A DNA stretch of 62,757 nt from Eubacterium sp. (GCA_021769425.1 JAETSX010000019.1:1-62757), one strand, 5' to 3'. Counted from the first letter of the stretch, positions 36,132-44,430 are shown. Program-made: numbers and translations. Notes: generated by a model not told the origin, from the letters alone.

Positions 36132-36223
36132 CATACTCACGAGCATACTTATTTGCCAAATCATTTGCTTTTTCCTCAAAGCTGTGAAAGATCTTGCGGC
36201 AAATGATTTCGCTCACGGGTATA
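36132..36223. repeat. 92-bp palindromic element, copy 2 (inside jetD end)
   Basis: This is the same palindrome as at 19629-19720, in the opposite orientation. The outer arms are ATACTCACGAGC and GCTCACGGGTATA. It begins in the jetD-jetA gap and extends into jetD, supplying its last 15 codons and stop. It also creates an out-of-place ATG upstream of jetA. Confidence 0.85.
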
Positions 36224-37204
36224 AAAATCCTGTATACTTAAAATTTCCTGGGGTATATACTTGCCCATCTCCAATATCTTTTTCATCCGAGCTGCGGTAT
36301 GTTCCGGAAAATATGCAAAAAAATCTCCCTTCAGATTCTGGTTCTGGCTCTCCCTGGCATTCGGCAAAGCGTCTGATCCTTTTGCTTTATCCAGCATTTT
36401 CTCATAAGCCGCAGTGAAGGGAACCGGCATCTCGTATGCCCTGCACTGTCTGGCAAGACTCTCATAAATCCCGATTCCCTCATAATCCAAATCACCGAAA
36501 TAGTAGATTTTATTCCCTTCTGCTTTCATATAAGGTTCTGCGGAAAGGGCAAAATCCTGAAAAGATTTCACAATCCGTTTTCCTCCTCCGTAAATCAGAG
36601 TTCCGAATTTCACACCCAGCACACAGAAATGTCCTTCCAACAGAAACCTGCGCATACTGAAAAAAGTGTCTTTATTTTCCAGAATCAGCATATTCTGGGG
36701 AATTTCTCTGGTATGGGAATAATAAGCAAACGGTTCCGCCGTCTCGTACAGGTTCAGAAAATCCAGTTCAATTTTGCACCGCTTTAAGATTTTCATGCCC
36801 TGTTCCCTGGTGAGGAATTTTTCACGGCTCCAGATTTCAAAGCTGCGCTCATTGCAGGATTCGGGCTGTTCCAACAGAAAACGGTTTTCCTTCAGATAAC
36901 GGTTTAGCATCAGCACCCACGGGCGGTCTTCCTGATACGCCTGCAGATGAGAAAGGTAATATTCTATGGAAATCAACGGCTCTAAACCATATTTCAGTTC
37001 TTCCTCCAATTCCTGATAGGAAGGCTCCTGTTCCTCTGTGATCCAGTAGGAAAGGGACAGCGCAGGCTTTTTCCCGTTGGTTCCGGCCTTTTTTACCGGT
37101 TTCAGCCTGCCCTGTTCCAGTAAGTTCAGGATACGGGCGTATTGCTGCTGGTAGGAATCATTGGGATGCGCTGATAAAAGTTCTTCCAGAGAAATCCTCT
37201 TCAT
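36176..37204 (-). CDS. jetD: Wadjet Toprim nuclease JetD
   Basis: This 342-residue nuclease subunit of Wadjet cleaves the DNA captured by the JetABC motor. The Toprim fold is shown by Glu176 in LILENKD and by D-x-D at 238-240 in YFGDLDYEG. The N-terminal region (about 1-165) matches the JetD winged-helix/arm part. The start at 37204 has only a weak site (AAAGAG). It follows a leader ORF of eight codons with a strong site. The last 15 residues (after IQDF) are encoded by the 92-bp palindrome, so the natural C-terminus has been replaced or extended. Here jetD is first in the operon, unlike the ABCD order of the type systems. Confidence 0.88.
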   Translation of the reverse strand: MKRISLEELLSAHPNDSYQQQYARILNLLEQGRLKPVKKAGTNGKKPALSLSYWITEEQEPSYQELEEELKYGLEPLISIEYYLSHLQAYQEDRPWVLMLNRYLKENRFLLEQPESCNERSFEIWSREKFLTREQGMKILKRCKIELDFLNLYETAEPFAYYSHTREIPQNMLILENKDTFFSMRRFLLEGHFCVLGVKFGTLIYGGGKRIVKSFQDFALSAEPYMKAEGNKIYYFGDLDYEGIGIYESLARQCRAYEMPVPFTAAYEKMLDKAKGSDALPNARESQNQNLKGDFFAYFPEHTAARMKKILEMGKYIPQEILSIQDFYTRERNHLPQDLSQL

Positions 37205-37243
37205 GGATAGCTCTTTGGCTGTATGGGCTGCGGACGGAAGCTG

Positions 37244-37270
37244 TTAAAGTTTTGCCGATACTGCGCCCAT
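37244..37270 (-). CDS. Leader ORF of eight codons upstream of jetD
   Basis: ATG at 37270 is preceded by AGGAAGGAGAGG at ideal spacing and reads MGAVSAKL before a TAA. It is the first start codon after the jet promoter (37302-37330) and has a much better ribosome site than jetD, 40 bases downstream. Translation may gate jetD expression. It has no run of one codon, so classical amino-acid attenuation is not indicated. The peptide itself is not claimed to be functional. Confidence 0.45.
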   Translation of the reverse strand: MGAVSAKL

Positions 37271-37301
37271 TACGGCCTCTCCTTCCTGTTCTGATGCATT
37301 C

Positions 37302-37330
37302 AGTATACTATCAAAGTGGGGAGATTTCAA
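37302..37330 (-). promoter_or_regulatory. Promoter of the jetDABC operon
   Basis: TTGAAA (37330-37325), 17-base spacer and TATACT (37307-37302) on the minus strand, about 100 bp before jetD. No operator palindrome overlaps it. Confidence 0.75.
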
Positions 37331-37390
37331 GGAGATATTGCCCTATGTTTTATATTTTTGGGACAGACAAAAATGCAGGATGGACAAATG

Positions 37391-38341
37391 CTACATTACA
37401 TTAATTCCCATTATGCGGCAGATGGCTGCTACAGCCGGGATGGCTGCCACTGACAGGAGAGTGGTCACTGCTACGCCCCGGGAGGCCAGTTCACTGTCGC
37501 AGTCATATTGCTTGGCCAGCATGGCAGTCATGCTTCCCACGGGGGTTGCCAGCACCACCAGGCAGACGCCCAGTAATATGGGATTATCCACAAATCGGGA
37601 AATGGCCCACATGCTGCCGATGGGAATCAGCAGCAGCTTCACTCCGGAAAATATCAGAAGCTGCACATCGGTCACCAGATCCCGGAATGACATCTGACCA
37701 AAGGAGGCTCCGATTACCATCATACTTAATGGAGCCGTTAAATCTGCAAACATGTCGAACACCTGGGTGATTACCTCCGGCAGGCGTATATTGCCGAAGT
37801 ACAGAATTAATGCCCCCAGGGCCGACAATACGCCTACATTTATGATCTTCTTTATGCTGTCCAGTAATTTCTTATTATTCTTTCCATTTCCCGCTGAATT
37901 CTGATCCAGGCACAAAATCCCGTAAGTGTAAATCAGCACATTGTAAATCAAAACAAACAGCGCCGCATACAAAAGCGATTCTTTTCCATACAGTGCGGAT
38001 AAAAGGGGGAAGCCCATAAATCCAATATTGGAAAATACGGTCATTACCCGGTACACTCCGTACTGGGACCTGTCCACACGAAGCAGCCCCGGAAGAATCG
38101 CTGCAAGGCCAATCAGGCATGCAAAGATAATAAGGGCTAACAGAACCGTAAGCGCCAGTTCCTCCGGCCGTATCCGGCTGTCCCCGGACACACTGGCCAA
38201 AATCATGGAGGGATTGGCAATATTAACCACAATCCAGGATATTTTTTTGCTGGCATCCTCATCCAGCGCCTCCTTTTTTTCCGCAAAAAAACCAGCCAGC
38301 ATAATCAAAAACAATACCAGCATCTGTTGTAAAACTACCAT
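37391..38341 (-). CDS. AEC-family (auxin efflux carrier-like) transporter
   Basis: This 316-residue protein of about ten membrane segments shows the AEC/PF03547 pattern. The N-terminal region reads LVLFLIMLAGFFAEKKEALD, then VNIANPSMILASV. A conserved repeat lies in the second half with VLATPVGSMTAMLAKQYDCDSELAS. Bacterial members carry malate, malonate or other organic anions, and the substrate here is unknown. It lies upstream of the jet promoter on the same strand and is not expected to be part of the defence operon. A 209-bp gap on its other side contains no convincing gene. Confidence 0.88.
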   Translation of the reverse strand: MVVLQQMLVLFLIMLAGFFAEKKEALDEDASKKISWIVVNIANPSMILASVSGDSRIRPEELALTVLLALIIFACLIGLAAILPGLLRVDRSQYGVYRVMTVFSNIGFMGFPLLSALYGKESLLYAALFVLIYNVLIYTYGILCLDQNSAGNGKNNKKLLDSIKKIINVGVLSALGALILYFGNIRLPEVITQVFDMFADLTAPLSMMVIGASFGQMSFRDLVTDVQLLIFSGVKLLLIPIGSMWAISRFVDNPILLGVCLVVLATPVGSMTAMLAKQYDCDSELASRGVAVTTLLSVAAIPAVAAICRIMGINVM

Positions 38342-38550
38342 GTCTTCCTCCTGTCATTCCCGTTCCAGCGGTGCATGAAAGCTGATATTCCAAACCGTTT
38401 GAAGCCTTCTTTTGAACATCTCATACTCCGGTTCCTATATCCTGCAGCGCCTATGGATATTCACCTGAGCCGTTACCTTTTCACCGTGCATAATTTCACA
38501 AATGCATGTTTCCATTCAGATGTCTCCCTTTGTTATAGATCTTCCCATAT

Positions 38551-40296
38551 TTACTTCCGTTTTCTCACATCCCGCATTCCAAATCCGCGCAGCTCCTGAT
38601 GGAATGCGCTCCGCCTGGAATATTTGCTCCGATATGCTTCCAGGGTCCTGTTTTTCGCGTCCGGCTCACCCCTGGATTCCTTCACTTCCCCCAGGGCCGC
38701 CGCAAAAGCCGCACATTCCCCGTAATAATTCCGGCGGTTATTCTCCATAATTCCGGCTACCCGCAGTTCCACCCATGTTTCCAGCTTACCGATGATTTCC
38801 GCTGCCTCTTCCTCCGGTATCTGCACATGCTGCCGCCATTTTAAGAACTGCTGCCAGAAAAACTGCTGCTCTTCCAAATCCGTACTTTTGCCGGTTCCCT
38901 TTAAGTAGCTCTCTTTATCAAACTGAATTGCACTCAGAACTCTTTTGCACATGCTGCTGCAGCCTGCCAAAAGGCTCTCTCCCTGATAAAAATACAAAAA
39001 CAGCAGAGCCATGCCTTCTTTCATAAAAGTAGATGACCAGCCCAATGCCTGTTTCACCCTCATTCCGCCCTCTATCATCTGTCGGAAATTTCCGTTGAAA
39101 AACAGCAGCGTAAAATACGTGTTGCGGCTATGATAAGGATCCTGCCTGCTGCCAGGCATATTGTCAGAAACAACGCCTGTAAAAATTCTTTCCGCCTCTT
39201 TCTGCCGTTTTTCATACTCCTGCGACTCCAATACCAGCCGGAGATAATTCACACCGCTGCGGACTGAGCGAAACGCCTCCAGCCAGCATCGTTCCGCTTC
39301 CTCCTGGTCTTGCAGTTCCAGGGCAAATTCCGCCGTAAAAAGAGCTGCCTGATTCCTCACCTGCCTGTCTGTTGCAATCCGTGCTACAGCCTCTTGGCCA
39401 ATCTCCAGCCCCTCTTTGGTTCGACTGTCTGCCTTACACCGTTCCAATGCCTGCAAGTACAGCTTTGGATGATTATCCACATACTTTCTCGCCGCTTCCA
39501 GCAGAATATCCGGGCCTTCTGCCAATGAAACCGCTTCCCTAAGAAGCCGTTCCGCCGTTTTGCCGGATGCATTTCCCAGGCGGCCGATCCATAATCCCAG
39601 AAATTCCTGAAAAAATTCCAGCTCTTTCGGGCTTTTCTGCATCACCAGTTCCAAGGTTGCTTTCTCACTGTCGGCATTCTCGAACATCCAGTAAAGCGCC
39701 TCCGGCCTCTCTTCCAAATCATTTCCCCAATAAGCCGATAAAAGCGCCTCCAGCACAAATTTCTCATAATCAAATGCGGCAATCTCCTGCTTCACCAGAT
39801 CTTTCAGGGAAAAATCTGTTCCGCCGTAATCCCCCTCCGCACAGATCACCATTGCCAGAAGGAAATCCGCCAGGTCATAGCATTCCTGATACATTTCTCT
39901 GTCTATGCATTCATGCACCAGCCTTATTCCTTCTTCGATATCTCCGCAGATATTTTCCGGATCTTCATAGAAAAATTCCTCCCCATTGTCGTACCAATCG
40001 TCATATTCTTCATTCAGCTCTTCCTGCAGCATCACTTCCTCATCATTGATTTGCTCTAACCGCTCCATGTTCTTTTTAATGGCAGCCTTCAGCTGTTCTC
40101 TGTCAAATGTATCCATCCTGCTGTCTTCTTCCCAGCCCACATTTCGATCCGAAAAAGAAATGAAACGTTCCAGAAACGCTTCCCTCTTGCACTCCGGAAC
40201 GCTGCGCGCGCAGTCATGCAGGAATGCCGCCAGATTCTCCGGCGGCATGCTCTCTATGATTTTATCTGTCCTTCTAATAAACTCTGTATAATTCAT
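38551..40296 (-). CDS. Unknown 581-residue helical protein
   Basis: I do not recognise this protein. The start at 40296 (MNYTEFIRRTDKIIESM) follows GGGAAGGA; a longer frame to 40389 runs through hairpin DNA. The chain is soluble, acidic and almost entirely helical, with repeated Ala/Leu/Glu pairs of helices from about 170 to 500. This suggests TPR- or HEAT-like repeats. A strongly acidic patch, rich in Asp, Glu and Tyr, lies at about 95-120. There are no catalytic motifs, signal peptide or membrane segments. Neighbours (AEC transporter, MBL hydrolase) do not suggest a role. It could be a protein-interaction scaffold. Confidence 0.75.
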   Translation of the reverse strand: MNYTEFIRRTDKIIESMPPENLAAFLHDCARSVPECKREAFLERFISFSDRNVGWEEDSRMDTFDREQLKAAIKKNMERLEQINDEEVMLQEELNEEYDDWYDNGEEFFYEDPENICGDIEEGIRLVHECIDREMYQECYDLADFLLAMVICAEGDYGGTDFSLKDLVKQEIAAFDYEKFVLEALLSAYWGNDLEERPEALYWMFENADSEKATLELVMQKSPKELEFFQEFLGLWIGRLGNASGKTAERLLREAVSLAEGPDILLEAARKYVDNHPKLYLQALERCKADSRTKEGLEIGQEAVARIATDRQVRNQAALFTAEFALELQDQEEAERCWLEAFRSVRSGVNYLRLVLESQEYEKRQKEAERIFTGVVSDNMPGSRQDPYHSRNTYFTLLFFNGNFRQMIEGGMRVKQALGWSSTFMKEGMALLFLYFYQGESLLAGCSSMCKRVLSAIQFDKESYLKGTGKSTDLEEQQFFWQQFLKWRQHVQIPEEEAAEIIGKLETWVELRVAGIMENNRRNYYGECAAFAAALGEVKESRGEPDAKNRTLEAYRSKYSRRSAFHQELRGFGMRDVRKRK

Positions 40297-40315
40297 TCTC
40301 TGTCCTTCCCAAGGG

Positions 40316-40374
40316 CTGCAAAGAACTTTCCCCCGCATGATGGGGGTTCTATGAACTGCCAAGAACCTTTGCAG
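40316..40374. repeat. Nested hairpin upstream of the 581-residue protein gene
   Basis: CTGCAAAG pairs with CTTTGCAG, enclosing CCCCC-GCATGAT-GGGGG. The segment GCATGATGGGGGTT, then CTATGAA, also occurs (minus strand) in the 78-bp units at 187-345, with a 2-base difference. It lies 20 bases upstream of the start codon and would fold in the leader. Confidence 0.55.
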
Positions 40375-40502
40375 TCCCTTTATCCTCAATTCTTTACCTA
40401 CCGCAATTCAATTTCCAAATAAACTGCCGCTATGTCCACAGTTTACCACAAAAGGCCCTGTTCGTAAAGAATATCATTTGCCTCATTCGCACAAAAGGAC
40501 GA

Positions 40503-40528
40503 GGGCTTTGCAGTAAGCGCAAAGTCCC
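40503..40528. terminator. Hairpin after the MBL gene
   Basis: GGGCTTTGC and GCAAAGTCCC form a stem 4 bases past the MBL stop. A close copy (GGACTTTGC...GCAAAGTCC) lies at 52034-52058. No strong U-run follows, so termination is tentative. Confidence 0.5.
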
Positions 40529-40531
40529 AGA

Positions 40532-41530
40532 CTAAACTGCAACGTAAAAATTACGCACCTCTCCCTCCGCTTCTTTCTGCTTTCTTACCACCTTCCCTTT
40601 TCCCATAAGATACTCCAGATGAGACAGCGTTTCTCCTACTGCAAACCATTTCTGTTTCTCCGGCGCCTGCTCCCAGTCCTTTCCGCGCAAAGACCAGGTT
40701 AGCCCGGCTGCAATCTCATAAGCCCCTCCCGGCCGCTTTCTGAGAATCTCCAGAATTTCCTCAAGACGCTTCCTGTGATGCTGCTTGATTTCCCCCGTCC
40801 GCTGCTGCAAGGTCTTATACGAAAGATTTCGGTGAGCCGGAAATGCATATTCCACTTCATACTCCAGAATCCTGTCCAGATTTTTCAGATAATGCCCCAG
40901 CGGATCTTCCATCTCAGGCCAGTTTGTGATATTGGGGGTAATATCAAACAGCACATGATCCGAGGTGAACATAATTTTTTCCTTTTCCAGGTAACAGCAC
41001 ATCAGGCCCGGCGTATGTCCAGGCATCTCAAGGGCGGTTACTTTCACTTCCCCTACCTGAATCTCATCTCCGTCCTGAAGCTCTGTCACCGCAAATTCCT
41101 GATTGGGCATATAAACCCTGGCCGGGTTCTTGTTGTCCGCCTCGTAATATTTTTCCGGCGGATATCCTTCTGCCAGATACATCGTTTCCCGCACCCCTCG
41201 GATTGCTCCCGACATCAGCTTCTGAAGATACCGGTGTTCTGTTTGTCCCATATAAATCCGGGTATCCGGATAGTCAAAATACTGAGCCAGACCTGCATGA
41301 TCGGAATGCAGATGTGTGACAAAAAGCTTCGTATGCTTCAGAGAGATCCCAAGCTCCGCCATCCCCTCCATCAATGTACGAAGACACTCCTCGTTGCGGA
41401 AGCCTGTGTCAATTACCAGACTTTCCGCTCCGTCTTGAATTACATAACAATTTAAATTCTTCAAAGGATTCCCCGTCAAAGGGATATCGATCCGGTAAAT
41501 GTCCGGATGATGAAATACCTGTTCTGCCAT
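40532..41530 (-). CDS. MBL-fold metallo-hydrolase
   Basis: This 332-residue metallo-beta-lactamase fold protein has the metal-binding motif HLHSDH (73-78). Further ligands are in EMPGHTPGLM and SDHVLFDITPNITNW, and a late His is in FPAHRNL. The C-terminal 80 residues form a helical winged-like tail seen in hydrolases related to the glyoxalase II/LACTB2 group. Substrate is unknown. It is divergent from the Cof phosphatase gene across 253 bp. Confidence 0.88.
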   Translation of the reverse strand: MAEQVFHHPDIYRIDIPLTGNPLKNLNCYVIQDGAESLVIDTGFRNEECLRTLMEGMAELGISLKHTKLFVTHLHSDHAGLAQYFDYPDTRIYMGQTEHRYLQKLMSGAIRGVRETMYLAEGYPPEKYYEADNKNPARVYMPNQEFAVTELQDGDEIQVGEVKVTALEMPGHTPGLMCCYLEKEKIMFTSDHVLFDITPNITNWPEMEDPLGHYLKNLDRILEYEVEYAFPAHRNLSYKTLQQRTGEIKQHHRKRLEEILEILRKRPGGAYEIAAGLTWSLRGKDWEQAPEKQKWFAVGETLSHLEYLMGKGKVVRKQKEAEGEVRNFYVAV

Positions 41531-41637
41531 ATGATCATCCTTTCCAAAATACTGTGATTATTCTACCACAAAATATTATGAAATGCTACGGCTGTTTTCT
41601 TGTCACAGCGCAGCTATTATAACAGTTCGGCTTTAAA

Positions 41638-41666
41638 TTGACTCGAATGCACGGATATGTTATGGT
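41638..41666 (+). promoter_or_regulatory. Promoter of the Cof/AraC/GlcG-like gene group
   Basis: TTGACT (41638-41643), a 17-base spacer and TATGGT (41661-41666) read toward the Cof gene at 41784. The leader contains the repeated ACTCCGGCGGTTA motif. Confidence 0.65.
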
Positions 41667-41732
41667 AAACAACAGAACCAATGATATATTTGACCGCAGG
41701 GTTTTGGAAAATCAATGATTGCATCAGCATCT

Positions 41733-41750
41733 ATGACTCCGGCGGTTAAA
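41733..41750 (+). other. ATG-ACTCCGGCGGTTA motif, copy 2
   Basis: The same 18 bases as at 7315-7332. Here they open a frame of eight residues, MTPAVKHQ, that ends 33 bases before the Cof start. No ribosome site precedes the ATG. Confidence 0.5.
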
Positions 41751-41783
41751 CATCAATGAATTTTACGCAAAAGGAGAAGAACC

Positions 41784-42563
41784 ATGATTCAATACATCGC
41801 AAGCGATCTGGACGGAACACTGCTTCCTGACGGCGGACAGAACATAAACCCTGAAATCTTTGACTTGATTCTGAGACTGAAGGAACAGGGAATCCGTTTT
41901 ATTGCCGCAAGCGGAAGGCAGTATCAAAGTATGCGCCTTCTGTTCGAACCCGTCAAAGATGAAATTTCATATATTACAGAAAACGGCTCCCTCTGCATCC
42001 ATCAGGGGCAGGTGATTTCCCGGGGCCTGATCGAACGGGAACTGGGCCTTAACATTATAGAGGCCGGACAGGAATACGGAAACTGCCACATTCTGCTTTC
42101 CTGCGAATCCCGTCACTACACCAATTCGAAGGATGCCCGCTTCCTCCACCACATGCGAGACGTAATTCACAATGACATTGCAGTGGTAGAGGATCTGCGC
42201 CAGATCAAAGAACCTTTCTTAAAGCTTGCCATCTGTGATTTCAGCGGCACTGATAAGCTGTTCCCTTTCTTAAAGGAACGCTTTGCCCAGAGAATCCGGG
42301 TGGTTACTGCCGGAAGCGTGTGGGTGGATTTTCTTGCCCCGGACGCTGACAAGGGGAAAACTCTTGCCGTTCTGTTAAAGCATCTGAATATTCCGCCGGA
42401 AAACGGCATTGCTTTCGGAGATCAATACAATGACGTTGATATGCTTCGGTTTGCAGGCGCCGGCTATGCCATGAAAACTGCCGCGCCGGGAGTGGCGGAG
42501 TATGCAGATTTTGTGACGGAATCCGTCATTGATGTGATAAAAGAAGTTCTGCGGACCCAGTAA
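41784..42563 (+). CDS. Cof-type HAD-IIB phosphatase
   Basis: This 259-residue phosphatase has the nucleophile motif SDLDGTLL (Asp8, Asp10), motif II AASGRQ, a conserved cap domain, and motif IV GIAFGDQYNDVDML. Cof/YidA-like enzymes dephosphorylate sugar phosphates or flavin precursors with broad specificity. The start follows AAAGGAGAAGAACC. The next gene, an AraC regulator, begins 33 bases downstream on the same strand. Confidence 0.9.
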   Translation: MIQYIASDLDGTLLPDGGQNINPEIFDLILRLKEQGIRFIAASGRQYQSMRLLFEPVKDEISYITENGSLCIHQGQVISRGLIERELGLNIIEAGQEYGNCHILLSCESRHYTNSKDARFLHHMRDVIHNDIAVVEDLRQIKEPFLKLAICDFSGTDKLFPFLKERFAQRIRVVTAGSVWVDFLAPDADKGKTLAVLLKHLNIPPENGIAFGDQYNDVDMLRFAGAGYAMKTAAPGVAEYADFVTESVIDVIKEVLRTQ

Positions 42564-42595
42564 TTTTCTCTGATTTTAATTTATGCGGTGAATAA

Positions 42596-43540
42596 ATGGA
42601 AACAATAATTCAAACTCTGCGAAATGAAATACGAAAACTTCCTCTTGCAAATGGCTGCAATCAAACAGACATTTCATGTAAAACGGTTTACCGTTTTACA
42701 GACGAAAAAATCCAAATGCCGTCAACCTCAAATCCATATTTGTATCTCGTGCTTGATGGAATGCTCAGGCTTCACACGCCGTCGGGAATCATGGACTATA
42801 TGGCAGGGCAGTATTCGGTATCAAAAATAGATACTCCTTTCATGGGAACAGTTCTAAACTTTTCAGAACAACAGGATTTTTTGGCCCTTGCCGCCGAATT
42901 TACCGTAAATGATGTTATAACAACCCTTTTAGATTTAGATAACGATTTGACAGAAACGATTATAAAGGAACAACTGGAAAGCCAGAAGATGGCAATGTCA
43001 GATGAAGCGGTGATAGAATCCGTTTACAAATTATTTTCCGGAACACATCGGGCGATTCCATCAGAATTCATACGGAAAAATATTTTTCGGGAAATTATTT
43101 ATTATATCCTTTGCGGTTCCTGCGGCAAACAATTTATCCAAAGCATTGTGAATATCAGGCAGGCAGACGAAATATACGAAGCAAACAGTTGGATAAAAGA
43201 AAATTTCCGAAATTCTTTTACCGTAGAAAAACTGGCAGAACAGAGAAATATGAGCGTATCTTTATTCCATCAAAAGTTTAAGAGCGCCGTAGGAATGGGC
43301 CCGCTGCAGTGCCAAAAGCGGCTGCGCCTTACGGAAGCCAGACGGCTGATGTTGGATGTCAATAAGAATGTGACAGAAGCATCCCTAGAGGTTGGATATG
43401 AAAGCGTATCACAATTTATCAGGGATTACCGCAAGATGTTCGGTTCTGCCCCCAAAGAGGATATTTTGAATATCCAAAAACATTTAAAAAGTCCCCCTTT
43501 GGAGATACCGCAAGACCATTGGCCAACAAAGAAGAAATGA
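42596..43540 (+). CDS. AraC-family regulator with AraC_N domain
   Basis: This 314-residue regulator has an N-terminal cupin-like AraC_N domain (about 20-190, with YLYLVLDGMLRLHTPSG). The C-terminal double helix-turn-helix reads FTVEKLAEQRNMSVSLFHQKF, then NVTEASLEVGYESVSQFIRDY, ending FGSAPKEDI. Members of this subgroup often control nearby oxidoreductase or small-molecule genes. The GlcG/HbpS-like gene 114 bp downstream is the likeliest partner. The start at 42596 lacks a strong ribosome site and may depend on the Cof gene upstream. Confidence 0.88.
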   Translation: METIIQTLRNEIRKLPLANGCNQTDISCKTVYRFTDEKIQMPSTSNPYLYLVLDGMLRLHTPSGIMDYMAGQYSVSKIDTPFMGTVLNFSEQQDFLALAAEFTVNDVITTLLDLDNDLTETIIKEQLESQKMAMSDEAVIESVYKLFSGTHRAIPSEFIRKNIFREIIYYILCGSCGKQFIQSIVNIRQADEIYEANSWIKENFRNSFTVEKLAEQRNMSVSLFHQKFKSAVGMGPLQCQKRLRLTEARRLMLDVNKNVTEASLEVGYESVSQFIRDYRKMFGSAPKEDILNIQKHLKSPPLEIPQDHWPTKKK

Positions 43541-43653
43541 GCAATTTTTTTGGAGAAACAGGCAAGCATGAGATGACGCAGGCTGATATACTATGGGTGA
43601 TACGGAGAAAACATATTTTCGTACCAAATTTTAATAGTATGGAGGTCATTCAA

Positions 43654-44064
43654 ATGATTTTAACTGATGAAACATGTGATAAGTTGTGTGCCGCAGCAAG
43701 GGAAAAAAGCAGGGAAATCGGCATAGACATCAGCTTTGCAATAAGCGATGAAAACGGCTTGCCGAGAGTGTACCGCAGATATGGAGAAGCATTGGCGCTT
43801 AGCATTACGCTTGTGCCTGGGAAAGCATACACAGCCGCTGTTACACAGTGCACGACAAAGGATGTTGCTTCTGCCGCCGCAGAGGGGGCTCCCTTAATGG
43901 CAATTCAGACAAACGATCCGCGGATCACCCTTGTTGCAGGCGGTTATCCTTTATTTGCCAATGGGAAAATTGCAGGCGGAATCGGCATCGGAGGGGGAAC
44001 AGAAGAACAGGATTGTGAAATAGCTGAATATGTGGTATCAACATTTGAAAATTTAACCTGCTGA
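43654..44064 (+). CDS. GlcG/HbpS-family protein (DUF336)
   Basis: This 136-residue protein of the heme-binding/GlcG family shows FAISDENGLPRVYRR, LVPGKAYTAAV and GGYPLFANGKIAGGIGIGGG, then EQDCEIAEYV. This is the usual core in full length. Some members bind heme or cobalamin and others occur as small subunits with glycolate or diol enzymes; the role here cannot be read. ATG 43654 is chosen because GGAGGT stands 7 bases before it. The longer frame from 43519 has no site. It probably forms a unit with the AraC regulator just upstream. Confidence 0.87.
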   Translation: MILTDETCDKLCAAAREKSREIGIDISFAISDENGLPRVYRRYGEALALSITLVPGKAYTAAVTQCTTKDVASAAAEGAPLMAIQTNDPRITLVAGGYPLFANGKIAGGIGIGGGTEEQDCEIAEYVVSTFENLTC

Positions 44065-44087
44065 TTGGGAGGAACCAGGAGGATTGC

Positions 44088-44117
44088 GGAAAACATCTCA
44101 TTTTTGAGGTGCTTTCC
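44088..44117 (+). terminator. Hairpin after the GlcG/HbpS-like gene
   Basis: GGAAAACATCTCA and TGAGGTGCTTTCC form a 13-base stem with wobble pairs around a TTTT loop, 24 bases past the stop. There is no U-run. It precedes the larger palindrome at 44134-44224. The rest of the 366-bp gap is that palindrome and a 22-bp tandem repeat. Confidence 0.55.
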
Positions 44118-44133
44118 CGATGCGCATTATATC

Positions 44134-44224
44134 AGTAAGGAACTGTTAAGAAATTACTTGTGAATAACGCTTTCGGAGAAAAAGACATGCAATATCACAA
44201 GCTATTTCTTAACAGTTCCTTACT
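44134..44224. repeat. Convergent-junction inverted repeat, copy C
   Basis: Perfect 21-bp outer arms (AGTAAGGAACTGTTAAGAAAT and its complement) enclose CTTGTGA/TCACAAG. The total is 91 bp. The loop contains CGGAGAAAAAGACA, also found in the znuC-znuB palindrome. It lies between convergent genes ending at 44064 and 44431. Confidence 0.85.
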
Positions 44225-44340
44225 ATCTGTCGGAAATTATAATCAACATGGGAACCAATGCCTTATTCGGACAGGAATTTTCACCATATTGCCTCACAGG
44301 CATTTGGGAGTTCCCCAAATGCCGTCTGTCCAATCATCCC

Positions 44341-44426
44341 AGCCTTACCGGCAAATCATCTAAGCCTTACCGGCAAATCATCTAAGCCTTACCGGCAAAT
44401 CATCTAAGCCTTACCGGCAAATCATC
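44341..44426. repeat. 22-bp tandem repeat, about four copies
   Basis: A unit starting AGCCTTACCGGCAAATC repeats head to tail with a period of 22 bp and no mismatches until the last, truncated copy. It ends 5 bases before the stop of the NSS symporter gene, so it lies at the very start of that gene's 3' untranslated region. Perfect identity suggests recent slippage. Confidence 0.9.
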
Positions 44427-44430
44427 CCCT

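Noticed and set aside
36117-36179. Longer JetA starting at 36179
   Set aside because: The extra 21 codons lie in the 92-bp palindromic repeat, no ribosome site precedes them, and ATG 36116 has a good one.
38435-38515. 26-codon minus-strand frame (METCICEIMHGEKV...) after the 581-residue protein gene
   Set aside because: It has a GGGAG upstream but no other support; too short and without context to call.
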